Shown here piece by piece: positions 41,922 to 53,900 of a DNA stretch of 64,000 nt. The stretch comes from Heloderma charlesbogerti (lineage: Eukaryota; Chordata; Lepidosauria; Squamata; Helodermatidae): positions 372,001 to 436,000 of the forward strand of contig JANEZZ010002762.1 in NCBI GenBank assembly GCA_026122225.1, read 5' to 3'. Every line of letters starts with the position of its first letter. Position 1 is the stretch's first letter. Under the pieces are notes generated by a model. That model made no database searches. It was not told where the DNA came from and saw only the letters and a program-made list of their open reading frames with translations. Position numbers and translations under genes: made by a program.

Positions 41922-44900
41922 GTAAGAGGGCTTTGTGTTTGAATGGTGACGTCCACAGGGAGGGGATGGTATCGATTCTGGCAGAGGAAATAGAAGGACG
42001 GGACTTTGGCCGTTTGCCACCTCAGTTCTGAGCAACCAAGGGCAGGGGGGCAGCGGAAGGCTGAAGGGGGTCATTGACTCTTTAGTGTCGTGGCATTCAT
42101 TGAGCGCACTCCAGCTCTCTCTGATGTAACCCTTCCACATTTACTCAGTTTTCAACCTCCTGCACGGACTGCAACGCAATGGGAGCTTTGTGTCCCAGAG
42201 CGTGGATCAGGCACTGCCTCTGGCCACCATGTACAATATAGGAATGAAAGTAATACAGGTCTGCCTTACAGGGCTTTTGTGAGTTCTTTGTTTAGAACAG
42301 GGGTGGGTAACCTGGGGGGTGTCTCCACCAGCAATTTACTCTGAGCTGGTTGCGTGTGGAGGTCGCTAGGGATACATGATGCTGTGGCCATCCAGCAGCC
42401 ACCCTGGAACTTATCAGGAAAAAACCGGATCTCCTGAGACTGCTTAGGGTCCAGTTCTTTCCTTAAATCAGATTCTCCATGGTGCAGCTGTTGTGTGCCC
42501 CAGCCCTTGCATTTACCTCAGGTATGCTAGCCCTGCCCAGGGTGTGCCTTTCACCACGACCCCAGTCAAGGGGTGTTTCCCGTCCCCTGTGTTTCCCAGT
42601 ACAAACCAATTAGTGTGTACTCAGAAGTAACTCCCAATGAGGCTTGCGCACATCAGAATTTACAGAGATCCCCCTGAATTGAAATACAGATTTTAAAGCA
42701 TTGATTCCCTGAAGCCGCCCTATAAAAGGCTTTACTGAACCTGCTTTCTCCTGGCTTGGTTTATTGCCTTAGGAAGTAAATACTTCATACGTTCGTTATG
42801 GAGATCCTGTGGTTAGAAAAGGGGCTGGTTTCCCATCTCTGTGTCCCCCCACCCTCTTTCCCAGCAGAAGCATATGTGTGTCTACTCAGAAGTAACTCCC
42901 ATTGTGGTCAATGAGGCTTGCTCCTGAAATGCAGGTGCATCTGGACTTTCAGGGGAAAGATGGGAAGAGGGGGGGAAGCCTCTTTTATTAGTTAAGCAGC
43001 CCCTGCCAGTCAAATGATGTTCACTCCAACCCCCACTGAAAGTATGTTCTGTGAAGCGATTTTTACTGGTGCAGAGCACTTGTTCGCAGAGCCCTGCATG
43101 GGCCAAAGCGCAGCAAAGCTGATTCCTTAAAAACAAAACAAAAAAAATGGTCCTCCTCCATTCACTTCTCTTTCTGTTGTTGTGGAGACACGGTCCTGGA
43201 GCCCTCCAGATGTTTTGGATTGTAGCTCCCTTCAGCCCAGCCAGCCTAATGAAGGGTCAGGGATTATGGGAGCTGTAGTCCAAAACATCTGCAGGGCACC
43301 AGGTGGCCTTTCCCTGATTTAGAGTGTTCATACCCTGCCCTTCAAAAAGGTTCCCCAGATCAGCAAATGATAAAATACATAAAATATAATACAAAAGAAA
43401 TAAACATTTAAATATATAAATGCGGGACAACAGCATGAAGTATAAAAGAGCAGCATAAAAACCAGACACTGGAGGAAAGGCACACAGTTAAAACGTGTGT
43501 TTGGGAAACAAGGATTACTGGGGAACCTTTCCGCTGCTGGTGTGCTTTGCAAAGAATCGGCAGGAAATTGGTAAAATTGGCGGGGCACAATTGGAGCAGG
43601 GAGGTCAGGGCACCCTTGGGGGGCTGCATATGGCCAGTGACCCATGGGTTGTGCACTCCTGATATTTGAGAGAGAGACACTTTGCACACCTGACGTGCTA
43701 TATAAATGCTGTCACCCAATTAGAGTTATTTTAGTGTGCAATCCTTGTGTCATTGAACTAAGAGAGCTCACTTAGGTTTAGCTGATTACTCGTATGAATT
43801 TTAGTCAATTAACCAATTAAATCTGCATAAATTTGCATATGAGAAAACATACTTACTGTGTTTTTAGATAATGCCCATGTGTGGGTGTGTTTGTGATAGC
43901 AGAAATCATCTTAGAAGGGCAGTCCTTCTTGCCTCCCTGCTGCCAAGAAGGAATGCGTCATCTAAGATTGTGCTACTTTTTAAAATAAATTCTTAAAAAT
44001 CTGCTGGCCAATTAATTTGGGGCACATTTTTGGTCGATCAAAATGTTTTTGATTGATTGGTCTAACCCGGGGTGTTGAACTTGAGGCCCGTGGGCCAAAT
44101 CCAGCCCTTCACGTTCCTCCAATGGCCACTCACCCTTCCCCCCCCGCCAACTGCTAATCATTTGGTGGTTGCCAGTAACTAAGCTTTAGGAGATGAATTT
44201 CAACATTTTGGTGAGTTTTGGTGTTGTAGTTATAACCTCGTTACTTTACCTGTGTTTTATTGTTAGCTGCCTTGACCACTGTTTTTACTGGAAAGCTGAG
44301 ATATACGTTTAGTACATAAACAAATGCAACCTTTCCAAGCTTTGCACAGATACAATCAGTGTGTGTTATCCTCTCTTGCCAAGGTCCATGACATCATCAA
44401 AAAGGAGAAGCGTCGGCAGAGGCTGGGCCTGGAGCTGATTGCGTCGGAGAACTTTGCCAGCCGAGCGGTGCTGGAGGCCCTGGGCTCCTGCCTGAACAAC
44501 AAATATTCGGAGGGATACCCGGGACAAAGGTGGGTGTCCAAGGTGGGTCAGGGAGGGCTGAGGATTTGGGTTCAAGGCAAGACTGAGATCCTTTGCCTGC
44601 TCCTAGCAAACTTCTCTGGGTTCCGTTGTGGACGTTGGACATGCTGACAAAGGGGCTCCTAGCTCTAACACGCAGCGCCTGGTCTGTGTCTGTCTCCAGT
44701 GCTGTAGTGGGGCTCGCAGGGGTGGGGCACTGGCACGTTTTGATTCCCCTGTTTCCTCCGAGAGCGGCAATTCTCACAGTAGCCAGCAGTGGGTTGGAGG
44801 AATGAATTTTCCCAGCAACAATATATTATTCCATGCGAAGTATATATTATTCCCTGTTTCCATGCAAAGTATCTTGGGATAGCTTGGTCCGGAACAGGCA

Positions 44901-47900
44901 GTGAAGACCCATTCGCTTTCCCAGAGACCTGCTCCTGTTTGAGACAAAGCCTGCTAGGACTGGTGTGTTGATATGGATCAACACAGCTCCCTGCAGTGTT
45001 GGGACTCTCCTTGGGGGTGTAGCTATGGGGGCTGTCAGGATGAGCACCTGCACGTCAAAATTCACCACTGCGCCACTGTCTGTCTCAACCCCCTTGATGC
45101 CTTGCGGAGCTCATTCGCACGTTTACGTAGCCGAGGACATGCAACTGAAACGCTTTTCAGTTCATAGGGACCCAAGAAGCTGCCTTATACCAACTCAGAG
45201 CCTTAGTCCATCCAGCCCAGTATTGGCGACACTGACAGGCAGCAGCGGCTCTCCAGGGTTTCAAGCAGCATTCCTTCCCAGCCTTACCTGGAGGTGCCAG
45301 GGATCGAACCCGGGACCTTCGGCATGCAAAGCAGGGCCTCTACTATTCAGTTCTTGTTGTTGTGTGTGGAAGGGGCGTCTCGCCAGTTTCACTGGTTTTT
45401 TATTTAACTTGTGGGGCGTTCTCCATTTGCTTGCAAGTGTGCGCAGACTTTCACCCCGGTACTTCCTTCAACACAGGCCCTGTTTTAGGTGAACATTAGG
45501 AAAACTGCCTGATACCAGGTCGGACTCTTTATCCAAATGGCCCAGTATTGTCTCTGCTCTGACTAATAGTGCCTCTCCAGGGTCCCAGGCTGGACGAGTT
45601 CTTCTTCCCTCACCTCCTTCATGATCTTTTCAACTGGAGATGTCAGGGGCTGAACCTGCAGCGTTCTGCATGCAAAGCAGGGGCTCTACCTCTGAGCTAC
45701 AGTCCCTCCCTTTAAGTTCACATCAGTATAAAATGATATTTACAAACAGCTGTATGCTGGATCAGACCAAAGGCCTGTTTTGTCCAGCATTCTGTTCCCA
45801 TAGTGACCAACCAGATGCCCCAATGGGAAGCCCATAAGCAGCACATGAGGGTAATTGCACCCTCCCGCCCATGTTCCCCAGCAACTTACTCTGTGTGCTG
45901 AACCCAGGGCTGATGGGGTCTTTGTTGTGACACTCATGGATTGATTCTGGTCAAAGAACTATGTTGTAATCTGTTGTCTGGGGATCTTTATTGGGACTGT
46001 AAAAGGCCTGTAGTTAATTACTGGAATTACCGCAGTAAAACGTTTTACTGAGACATGCGTCTCTGCATTGGAAAATCAGGCTCTGACACTGGTCATCATC
46101 ATCGTCTTCTTCATCACAATCGTTTAATTTGTGTGCCGCTTCTTCACAAAAAATGCCCAAAGCAGCTAACAACACGACAACAATACAAAAGCAAGAAAGC
46201 ATACCTATACATCGCGTACAGTAGCACATCATCACAATAGTAAACAACCCAAACAATTCATTTCACTGATAGTAACACTGTAATATTTCAAATTAATTAC
46301 AAAATAGGCAGTGTCGACCATTACAACACACAACCTCGGTGATTATTTATCAGTAGTGTGTAAGCAGAGCCAAATATAGCAAACCTTTCCTGTGCATTGA
46401 GGCATTAATAAACCATACGCATTGCCAGCGGCTACCCCAGGAGTACAAGGTGGGGAAAATAGCAACTAGGTTTCTTACAGCCTGCCGCACTTGATCTCTC
46501 CCATGGTCCACTCTCATTCTGGTCCAGTTTTCAAAGGTCCAGCAGGGACAAGGGTGGTGGTGGTTAGTCTCTTCCCCTGTGCTCTGGATGTTTCTGCTGC
46601 TGGATGTCATGAGCAACATTCTAGATCAGCCTTCCTCAACCCAGTGCCCTCCTGATGGGCTGGACTACAACTCACACCATCTGCAGCTGAGGAACGTGGG
46701 AGTCGTAATCCAGTCCACCGGGAGGGCACCAGGTTGGGGAAGGCTGATCTTGATCCTCCTGATAAGTATCATTCTGGTGCTATTTTTATAAGGGGGTTGA
46801 TTCGCACAAGGCTAAGTCAGCATATGGCAGCATTCAGTCACCAGATGGTTACCATTTCTTACTCTGCTTCCTGGGGGGGACGGGGAAGGTTTTAACAGTT
46901 GGTGAATAAGAGGGGTGGCTATTATGCCTCTCTGTTTGCTATGGGGAGTTTTGAAAGGTGCACAAATCTTCTGTGCTGCTGCCGCCCTCATCTAACTACT
47001 TCAGTGATATTTTTTTAAAGGATATTCAGCTCTCTGAATCCCATCAGAGGCCTGACACCCACATCCCTGGCATACCTCTCACCCACATCTCTACCCCAAC
47101 CCCCCCAACCCCTCACACACTCCTTTCCACCTGAAGTGCTGCACTAAACGATTCTGCTGATCATTTAGCACAGTTCCATGAAGAATAAAGATCAGGAGCC
47201 ACTATTGTGATTATTAAAATGGAGGCTGTGCGTGTGTGTGTGTAAGTAAGTAAAAACCTCTTTCCTTGTTAGATACTACGGCGGGACGGAGTTTGTAGAT
47301 GAGCTGGAAAGGCTGTGTCAGAAGAGAGCACTAGAGGCTTATGGGTTAGACCCCCAGAAATGGGGAGTCAACGTCCAGCCCTACTCAGGTACTCCGAGAC
47401 CAATCCTTAAATTGGGCATAGAGGGCTGTGGATAGCCATGGCTCATCTATGGGAACGTATTGATATAAATTGTAAACCTCTTGGGGCAGAGGTCTTTCCT
47501 CTCATTTCCTCTTGGTAAAGCACCATGTATGTGGATGGCTCTATGTAAATCACCAACCTTGTCATAATCTGTTTCTCATGTCTAAGACAACTGGGCCATG
47601 AATCCAAAGGTGGAGAACGCTTATCAAATCCCAGGCATTCAGATTCCAAAAAAACTCCTTAGGCCTCTAATTCCACAAGCTTAGGGGTACACACAGGAGA
47701 GAAATGTAGGTCCAAACGTGGTGCTGCGTTAAATGTGTGAATGCATTCAAATATGTATGGGGTTTTGGGGTTTTTTTAAATAGCAGCTATGGGGAACACT
47801 TGTCAGATTCAGGACAGACAACAGATCAGATCAGGACTACAGCATACAAAGAGGGAGGAGTTAACCCTTCCCCTTCCCTGCAGTGCTGATGAAAACTGAT

Positions 47901-50900
47901 CCCAAAAGTTGTTGTCCTCCACTGGGAGGGAACCTGCTATTGGTACCAATAGGAACTTCCCTGCCTGGGTGAATAGCGTATTTGGATTTGGGGGGGGGGG
48001 GTTCTTGGAGACCATGGCGCAGGTCCCCAAGAAACCCTCCCTGCATACTGTGGTCCATATTGGGATCAGGGCCTCTCCCCTCCCAGAACTATTAAAAGAA
48101 CTAAAGCACAAAACACATTAAATGCATTCACACATTAATGGTTAATTTGGCATTTAGAGTTTGGTGGAAGGAATTGCCTTCCTGCAATTTCTTCCTCCCG
48201 TCCCACCTTTCCAGTGGGCCAGACTGAAGGCAAAAAGGGCATGGCCAAAATTCCCCAAAGACCAGCACAGTTTGGTGTAAAGCTCTTGCTGCCTGTAACC
48301 AACCCTTAAGGGAGGCATTTCAGCCTTTTAGAGGAGGAAAGAACACACAAAAGCTGGGAAACCACCAAATGCTTGGTGGCTGGGGAAGGAGGCGTAGCCA
48401 GCTGGGCAACCCCAGGGGCAGATTGGTACCTCAGGGGCCAGATATGACCCGCCGGCCTGAGGTTCAACACACCTGATCTACTGCAACCAACCCTAATAAT
48501 GTGTGCAACTGAAATAAATGCACATTTTCCCCTGTTCACCTCCATTGCCTTCTCTCCCCTTCCTCTGTCAAATTTTAGATTGCAGCTCCTTGGGGCAGAG
48601 ACCTGTCCATTTGTACTTTGTAAAGTGCAGCGCTATATATATAAATAGATGAGTTCATTTTCCTCAGATTAAGGAGACACAACTGTGGCCGGCTGCTTCT
48701 GCCCTGGGCTCAGTCAGGGCTCTCGTTTCTGTTTCAGGGTCTCCTGCGAACTTTGCTGTCTACGCTGCCCTAGTAGAGCCCCATGGAAGGATCATGGGCT
48801 TGGATTTGCCTGACGGGGGTCACCTGACGCACGGCTTCATGACGGACAAGAAGAAGATCTCAGCCACCTCCATCTTCTTCGAGTCCATGCCCTACAAAGT
48901 GAGCCCTGTTCCACGCCGGAGAGAGCTGGGTTCGAGGAAGAGCCGAGAATAGCACAGCCACTGGTCAAAACCAGCCTTGCAGGCACTGTGGTTAAGCTCA
49001 GGGGCTTTGGGCATGTCACTTTTCTCATTACAATCTCAGTAGCCCTGCAGTGATGACCTGCAGCTGGGGTCTCCTCTCGTGGCGCCCACCAGTCTTCCTG
49101 CCCCTCCTGGTTTTTATTTTTTTCTCTTAGGAATTTAAAAATTATTTTTGTAATCAAAAGGCTGGCATGCTGCAGCGTCCCAAGCCCTGCATGAGTATGG
49201 AGAAAAAAGCTTCTGTTTTCTGGACTGAGAGCGACTGATCCGCCCACGCGTTTGCAGTGGGTGAGGGGGATCAAAATGGTTAAAGGCAGAACAGCCACCC
49301 CCAACCCAGTGACCATGCTGGCTGGGGATGATGGGAGTTGTAGTCAGACACATCTGGAGGGCGCTGGGTTGGGGGAGGCTGTTCTAGGTCCCGCCTCGAC
49401 CAGGGGGTTGGACTAGATGACTAAATCCCTTCAGATTCTGGAATTCTATGGTCTTAAGGGCCTGCGTTGAAGCGGGCCACATGGGACCGTGGGTTTGCAT
49501 TCCCCGTGGCCCTTTCCTTGGCACAACACCCTGGCAGCTGACTCTTGTAATGCGAGCAGCAAGATCATGGGGCCTCCTGTAGTCTCTTGGAAATGTAATC
49601 TTGAGAAGTCCTTGATGGGCCCGGGGCCGGCTTCAACCCTTTGTGCAGTCAGCCTTCAAGGCCTGCTGGACTCTCAGAAGCCGCTGGTCCTCCTCCCCTC
49701 TCCATCACCCCCTAGCTTTGGAAGCTGGAAGCCTGCTGAGCAATTCCTTGTTCTCCTTATCAGGTCAACCCTGAAACAGGCTACATTGACTACAATCGAC
49801 TGGAGGAGAATGCCCGTTTGTTCCATCCCAAGCTGATCATTGCAGGTAAGGAGCTGGGGGAGTGAGAGGCGCTCTCTGTGAAGATTAGGGGCCAGAACAG
49901 ACGTTGCTTCAGATCTGTATCTAGGCACTGCATCTTGTTTTTCTTTCCCACTCTAGAATAGGCACAGGGGGCCCAGTCCAGATTGGGGCCATAGCGTGGG
50001 GTAGGGGGCACTTTTGAGATCTGGATCAGGCCCCCGTGCCTACTGTAGAGTAAAAATGAAAACAAAGACATCGCTGATTGATACAGATGGAAAGACATGT
50101 CTGTTTGGGCCATCAGTGCTGTTCGAAAATCCTTAGCTAGAAGTTGCATGCTTGGAACTAGAGTTCATTCCCCACGTCAGCAGGATTATTCCAGGATGTG
50201 GCCTTTTGGGAACCCCTTTGCTTCTCCTTACTGCCTTCCTCCATGCTCCCCTGCAGAAAAGTATGGATCACCTGCCCCTCAATCCTTTGGTAAATTGGGC
50301 CCAGTTGTCCTGACAGGTCTCTTCTGTCCTAGGCGTCAGCTGCTATTCACGGAACCTGGAGTACGCCCGCATGCGGAAGATCGCGGACGAGAATGGGGCA
50401 TACCTGATGGCCGACATGGCCCACATCAGCGGCCTGGTGGCAGCCGGCGTGGTGCCGTCACCCTTTGCACACTGTGACGTGGTCTCCACCACGACCCACA
50501 AAACCTTGCGAGGCTGCCGCGCCGGAATGATCTTCTACCGGAAAGGTGAGGGCTGCAGTGTCAAACGAAGGCCAGTTATCCCCAGACCAAGATGCCCATA
50601 GAGCAGGAGTGTGGAACCCCAGGCCTGGGGGGCAGATCCAGCCCTCCTGAGCTGACTCTCTGAGGCGCCCCAAATGGTACCGCCCCCTTCCTTTGGCCAA
50701 ACCCCCCTTCCCCTGACCACCTATCACTTGGTGGTTCCCCGGCTTTTGCGTGGTATTTTCCCCATTCTGTTAGGCTGAAATGTATCTCCTAAGGCTGAGT
50801 TACTGGCAGCGAGAGCTTTAAACTAAAACAGGCTTGTGTGCTTTGTATTTTTGCCTTCACCCCTGTTAAGGAAACATCCAAGGCAGGTTAGGCTAAACAG

Positions 50901-53900
50901 TCAGGAATTTATCAAAGCACAGACACAGCTGACGAGAGTCAGTTGAAACCAAGTCTCCCCAAATACAAAAAACAAGATGCACTTATACAGACCGTGGGTT
51001 GGAGAACAAAGAAAATACACTGTGCGTGCTCAAGAGCTAATTCAGCTCAGCAACGGTCTTATCAGCACAGCTGCCTGCTTCTCCTCGGGGATGAGCTACT
51101 GTGGTGGGCAGGAGTTTCCTGCTTATAATGAGCAAGTTACAATTACCTTCTCATGGGCAGACGCATTCTCTCAGTCCCACCAGGCACCTTGCCTGAACCA
51201 GACTACTTACAAGTCCAAGTCAGGCTTACCTTTGCACCCCCTTTGCCTCCAGGCCCGCTCACCAGTGGGACGCAGCCCCCAAAACCTGAGGTCTTTCCAA
51301 CTGGAGGGGCCGGGGATTGAACCTGGGACCTTTTGCCTGCAGAGCAGGGGCTCTGCCACTGAGCTGCAGAGGCTGAACACACAACACGCTTGCCCAGGCT
51401 GAGCGGCTGAGCGTGGGTTGCTGTTGAACCATGCCTTGGCATGTTATGTGACCAGAGAACATTTTCCGCAGGTGACTTGTTAACCATGCTGTGTCATGTA
51501 TTTTTCTCAGACAAGCCACCTTGAGAACCCATGGTTTGCTATTGGATCGTTCAGGGAGGTTAACAAGCCACCCTGCAGAAAATGTTCTGCATTCAGACAA
51601 CATGCTGCCCCAGAGTTCAACAAACAATCCATGGTTCAACAATAACCCGCTGTTCGAACAGCCCCGCAGTCTCTCTCCACGTCGGCTTTGTTTGTGGCTG
51701 ATTGCCTTTGGAGCTCAGCACCCGACTCCAGACATCCGCAAGGTCGTAACCAGTGAGATCAGTCCCCCTCCTTCCCTTCAGGTGTCCGCAGCATGGATCC
51801 AAAAACCGGGAAGGAAATCCCCTACAACCTCGAAAGCCTCATCAACCAAGCAGTGTTTCCCGGTCTACAGGGCGGGCCCCACAACCACGCCATTGCAGGT
51901 GAGAGCCTCCCTAAAAAGAACCTAATTTAGATCCTGAAAACTGTGTGAGGAAACCTTCCTCCGGCCGGCCTCTGTGCAGCCCAGGCGCCTGTGCATTCTC
52001 TGTGCGAGCCGCTCTGAAACCATCCTTTTGCAACTCAGTTTTTTTTCCAACGCTGAATCTTTCATGAACCTTCTCCAGTGTGCGTACATCACTTGCACTT
52101 AATGCCCCCCACCTCCGCCCTCGCCCTGCACACACTTTCTCCCTTTTTTTGGCCAGGGATTGCCGTTGCTCTGAAGCAAGCCATGACCCCGGAATTCCAA
52201 GCGTATCAGAAGCAGGTCGTCGCCAACTGCAAGGCGCTCTCAAAGGCTCTCAGCGGTCTGGGATACCACATCGTGACCGGTAAGAAGCTGCCACGATGCG
52301 CGCCCGCCTCTGCAGTCTGCCTCTTGGTGCTGCAACCACTTAGGGATTTTATTATACTTAGCAGTATATAAATATCACAAATAAATAAGTAGATAGAGAT
52401 CCCAGGAAGGCGACTGAGGGTGATTCTGCCTTGTGCCAGTTGCGGACTGAGCTGCCAGGAAGGGCCCCCACTCTACAGGCAGGTTGTCACAGCCACACCT
52501 TTTTCGTAGAAGCGAGACTGTGAGCATGAATGTTTGCCACGCTTCAGTAAATACTGAATATGGCCACTCAGGGGCTAGAACTGGGGCAGAGTCTGCCAGC
52601 TATTCGTCTCTGCTTTACAGAAACGTAGCTTGGATCACTTATTTGAGCCATCTAATTGGATTTATATCAGGACTTTTCTTGGGTGTCCAATGTACTTCTT
52701 GGCAACAACCCTGTTAAGTAGACCAGTGTCAGGGGTTCACAAACTTTAGCTGGTCTCTGGAGCCAGCTGAAAACGTGTGGCTGCTGGGACCACACCCCTT
52801 GTGCTGTAACTCCAAAACAGAGTGAAAATTCTGGGGCGATCTCCTGCTCCCCTCCCCATCTGCAGGTTTGGGGTTTGGAATCTGGAGTCATTCCTGGAAT
52901 CATGTTGTGCTTTAGGATGCTCTACACCAGCATTCCCCAACTCGAGTCTCCCCAGATGTTTTGGACTACAATTCCCAAGATTCCTGATCATTGGCCATTG
53001 TGCATGGGGCTGATGGGAGTTGAAGTCCAAAACATCTGGAGGGCAGCAGGTTGAGGGAGGCTGCTCTCCACGCCTCAGAAGCGCAGCATGAGGACAGGCC
53101 CTGGCTTCGTCGCCTGGAAGGTGACGGCTCATCACATTCGCCAAAGGACGCTCGCCACAGTGAGCATGGTGAGTGGGACCGTGGGCCTCTGCCAATGTTG
53201 CTGTTCTGTTTTCTATTTATTATTGGGGTGGTTCTGATAGCCACTTGGGTTCCTCTCAGGAAAGAAAAGCAAGTTAAAAATATTAAATAGAAAATTAAAA
53301 TTCCTTGAGAACGATCTCTTAGATTTCTTAGATCTCTTAGAGAGAAAGCTTGAGAAATTCTACTTTTGAGAATTCCAGTATGAACTGCCACGATCTGCAG
53401 CTCCCATGCTAAAGTACAGATCAGAACGTGGTTGCCTGTCTGATCGTGCACTTCCCAAACGTTCTGACGCAGTTCTTGACTCCAGAAAATATCAAAGGAT
53501 GTTTAAAAATTATGCCTAGAGATGTTTAAGCAGAAAAAAATAAGTGTAAAAATACATATTTAAATTAACATTTTTGAGTGGATTTTTTCTTTGTCTTTTT
53601 AAAAGCGGATTAATGCAGAGATGGGATGGAATGGAGTTACGGGTGAACACACGTAAAAGTGATGTGGACGGGAACCAAATGGATTCACCAGTCCTAAGGG
53701 ACTGCAGCTTGCCTAAGGCTGCTTAGCAAGTTCACAGTTGAGCCGAAACTTGACCTAGAGCAGCCATCCACAACCTGGTGCCCTCCAGATCTCTTGGACT
53801 ACAACTCCCAGCATTCCTGACCTTTGGCCATGCTAGCTGGGGCTGATGGGAGTTGAAGTCCAGCACATCTGGAGAGCACCAGGTTGGGGAAGGCTGACCC

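Larger units (their letters stand above)
41922..44383 (+). other. SHMT1 intron 2
   Basis: It contains short MITE remnants (42596-42660, 42875-42930), a palindromic MITE (43188-43320), an A/T-rich LINE-tail-like stretch (43325-43550), a dispersed repeat (43770-44065) and a hAT-like fragment (44065-44210). Confidence 0.65.
44530..47272 (+). other. SHMT1 intron 3
   Basis: It contains two same-orientation tRNA-derived SINEs (45165, 45490), a CR1-like fragment (45730), an A-rich LINE-tail-like stretch (46095-46620, weak), a palindromic MITE (46625) and a short (GT)n run at 47230. Confidence 0.65.
48899..50332 (+). other. SHMT1 introns 5 and 6 (exon 6 lies between)
   Basis: Intron 5 (48899-49763) holds half a palindromic MITE (49288-49388). 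Intron 6 (49846-50332) shows nothing recognisable. Confidence 0.65.
50546..51781 (+). other. SHMT1 intron 7
   Basis: It contains a hAT-like element (50603-50855) and a short tRNA-derived SINE piece (51230-51375). The rest, including a repeated ACCATG-rich part at 51410-51650, is unassigned. Confidence 0.6.

Noticed and set aside
46014..46256. 80-codon minus-strand frame rich in Cys/Met/Asp
   Set aside because: It overlaps an A-rich LINE-tail-like stretch in SHMT1 intron 3 and has no family features.
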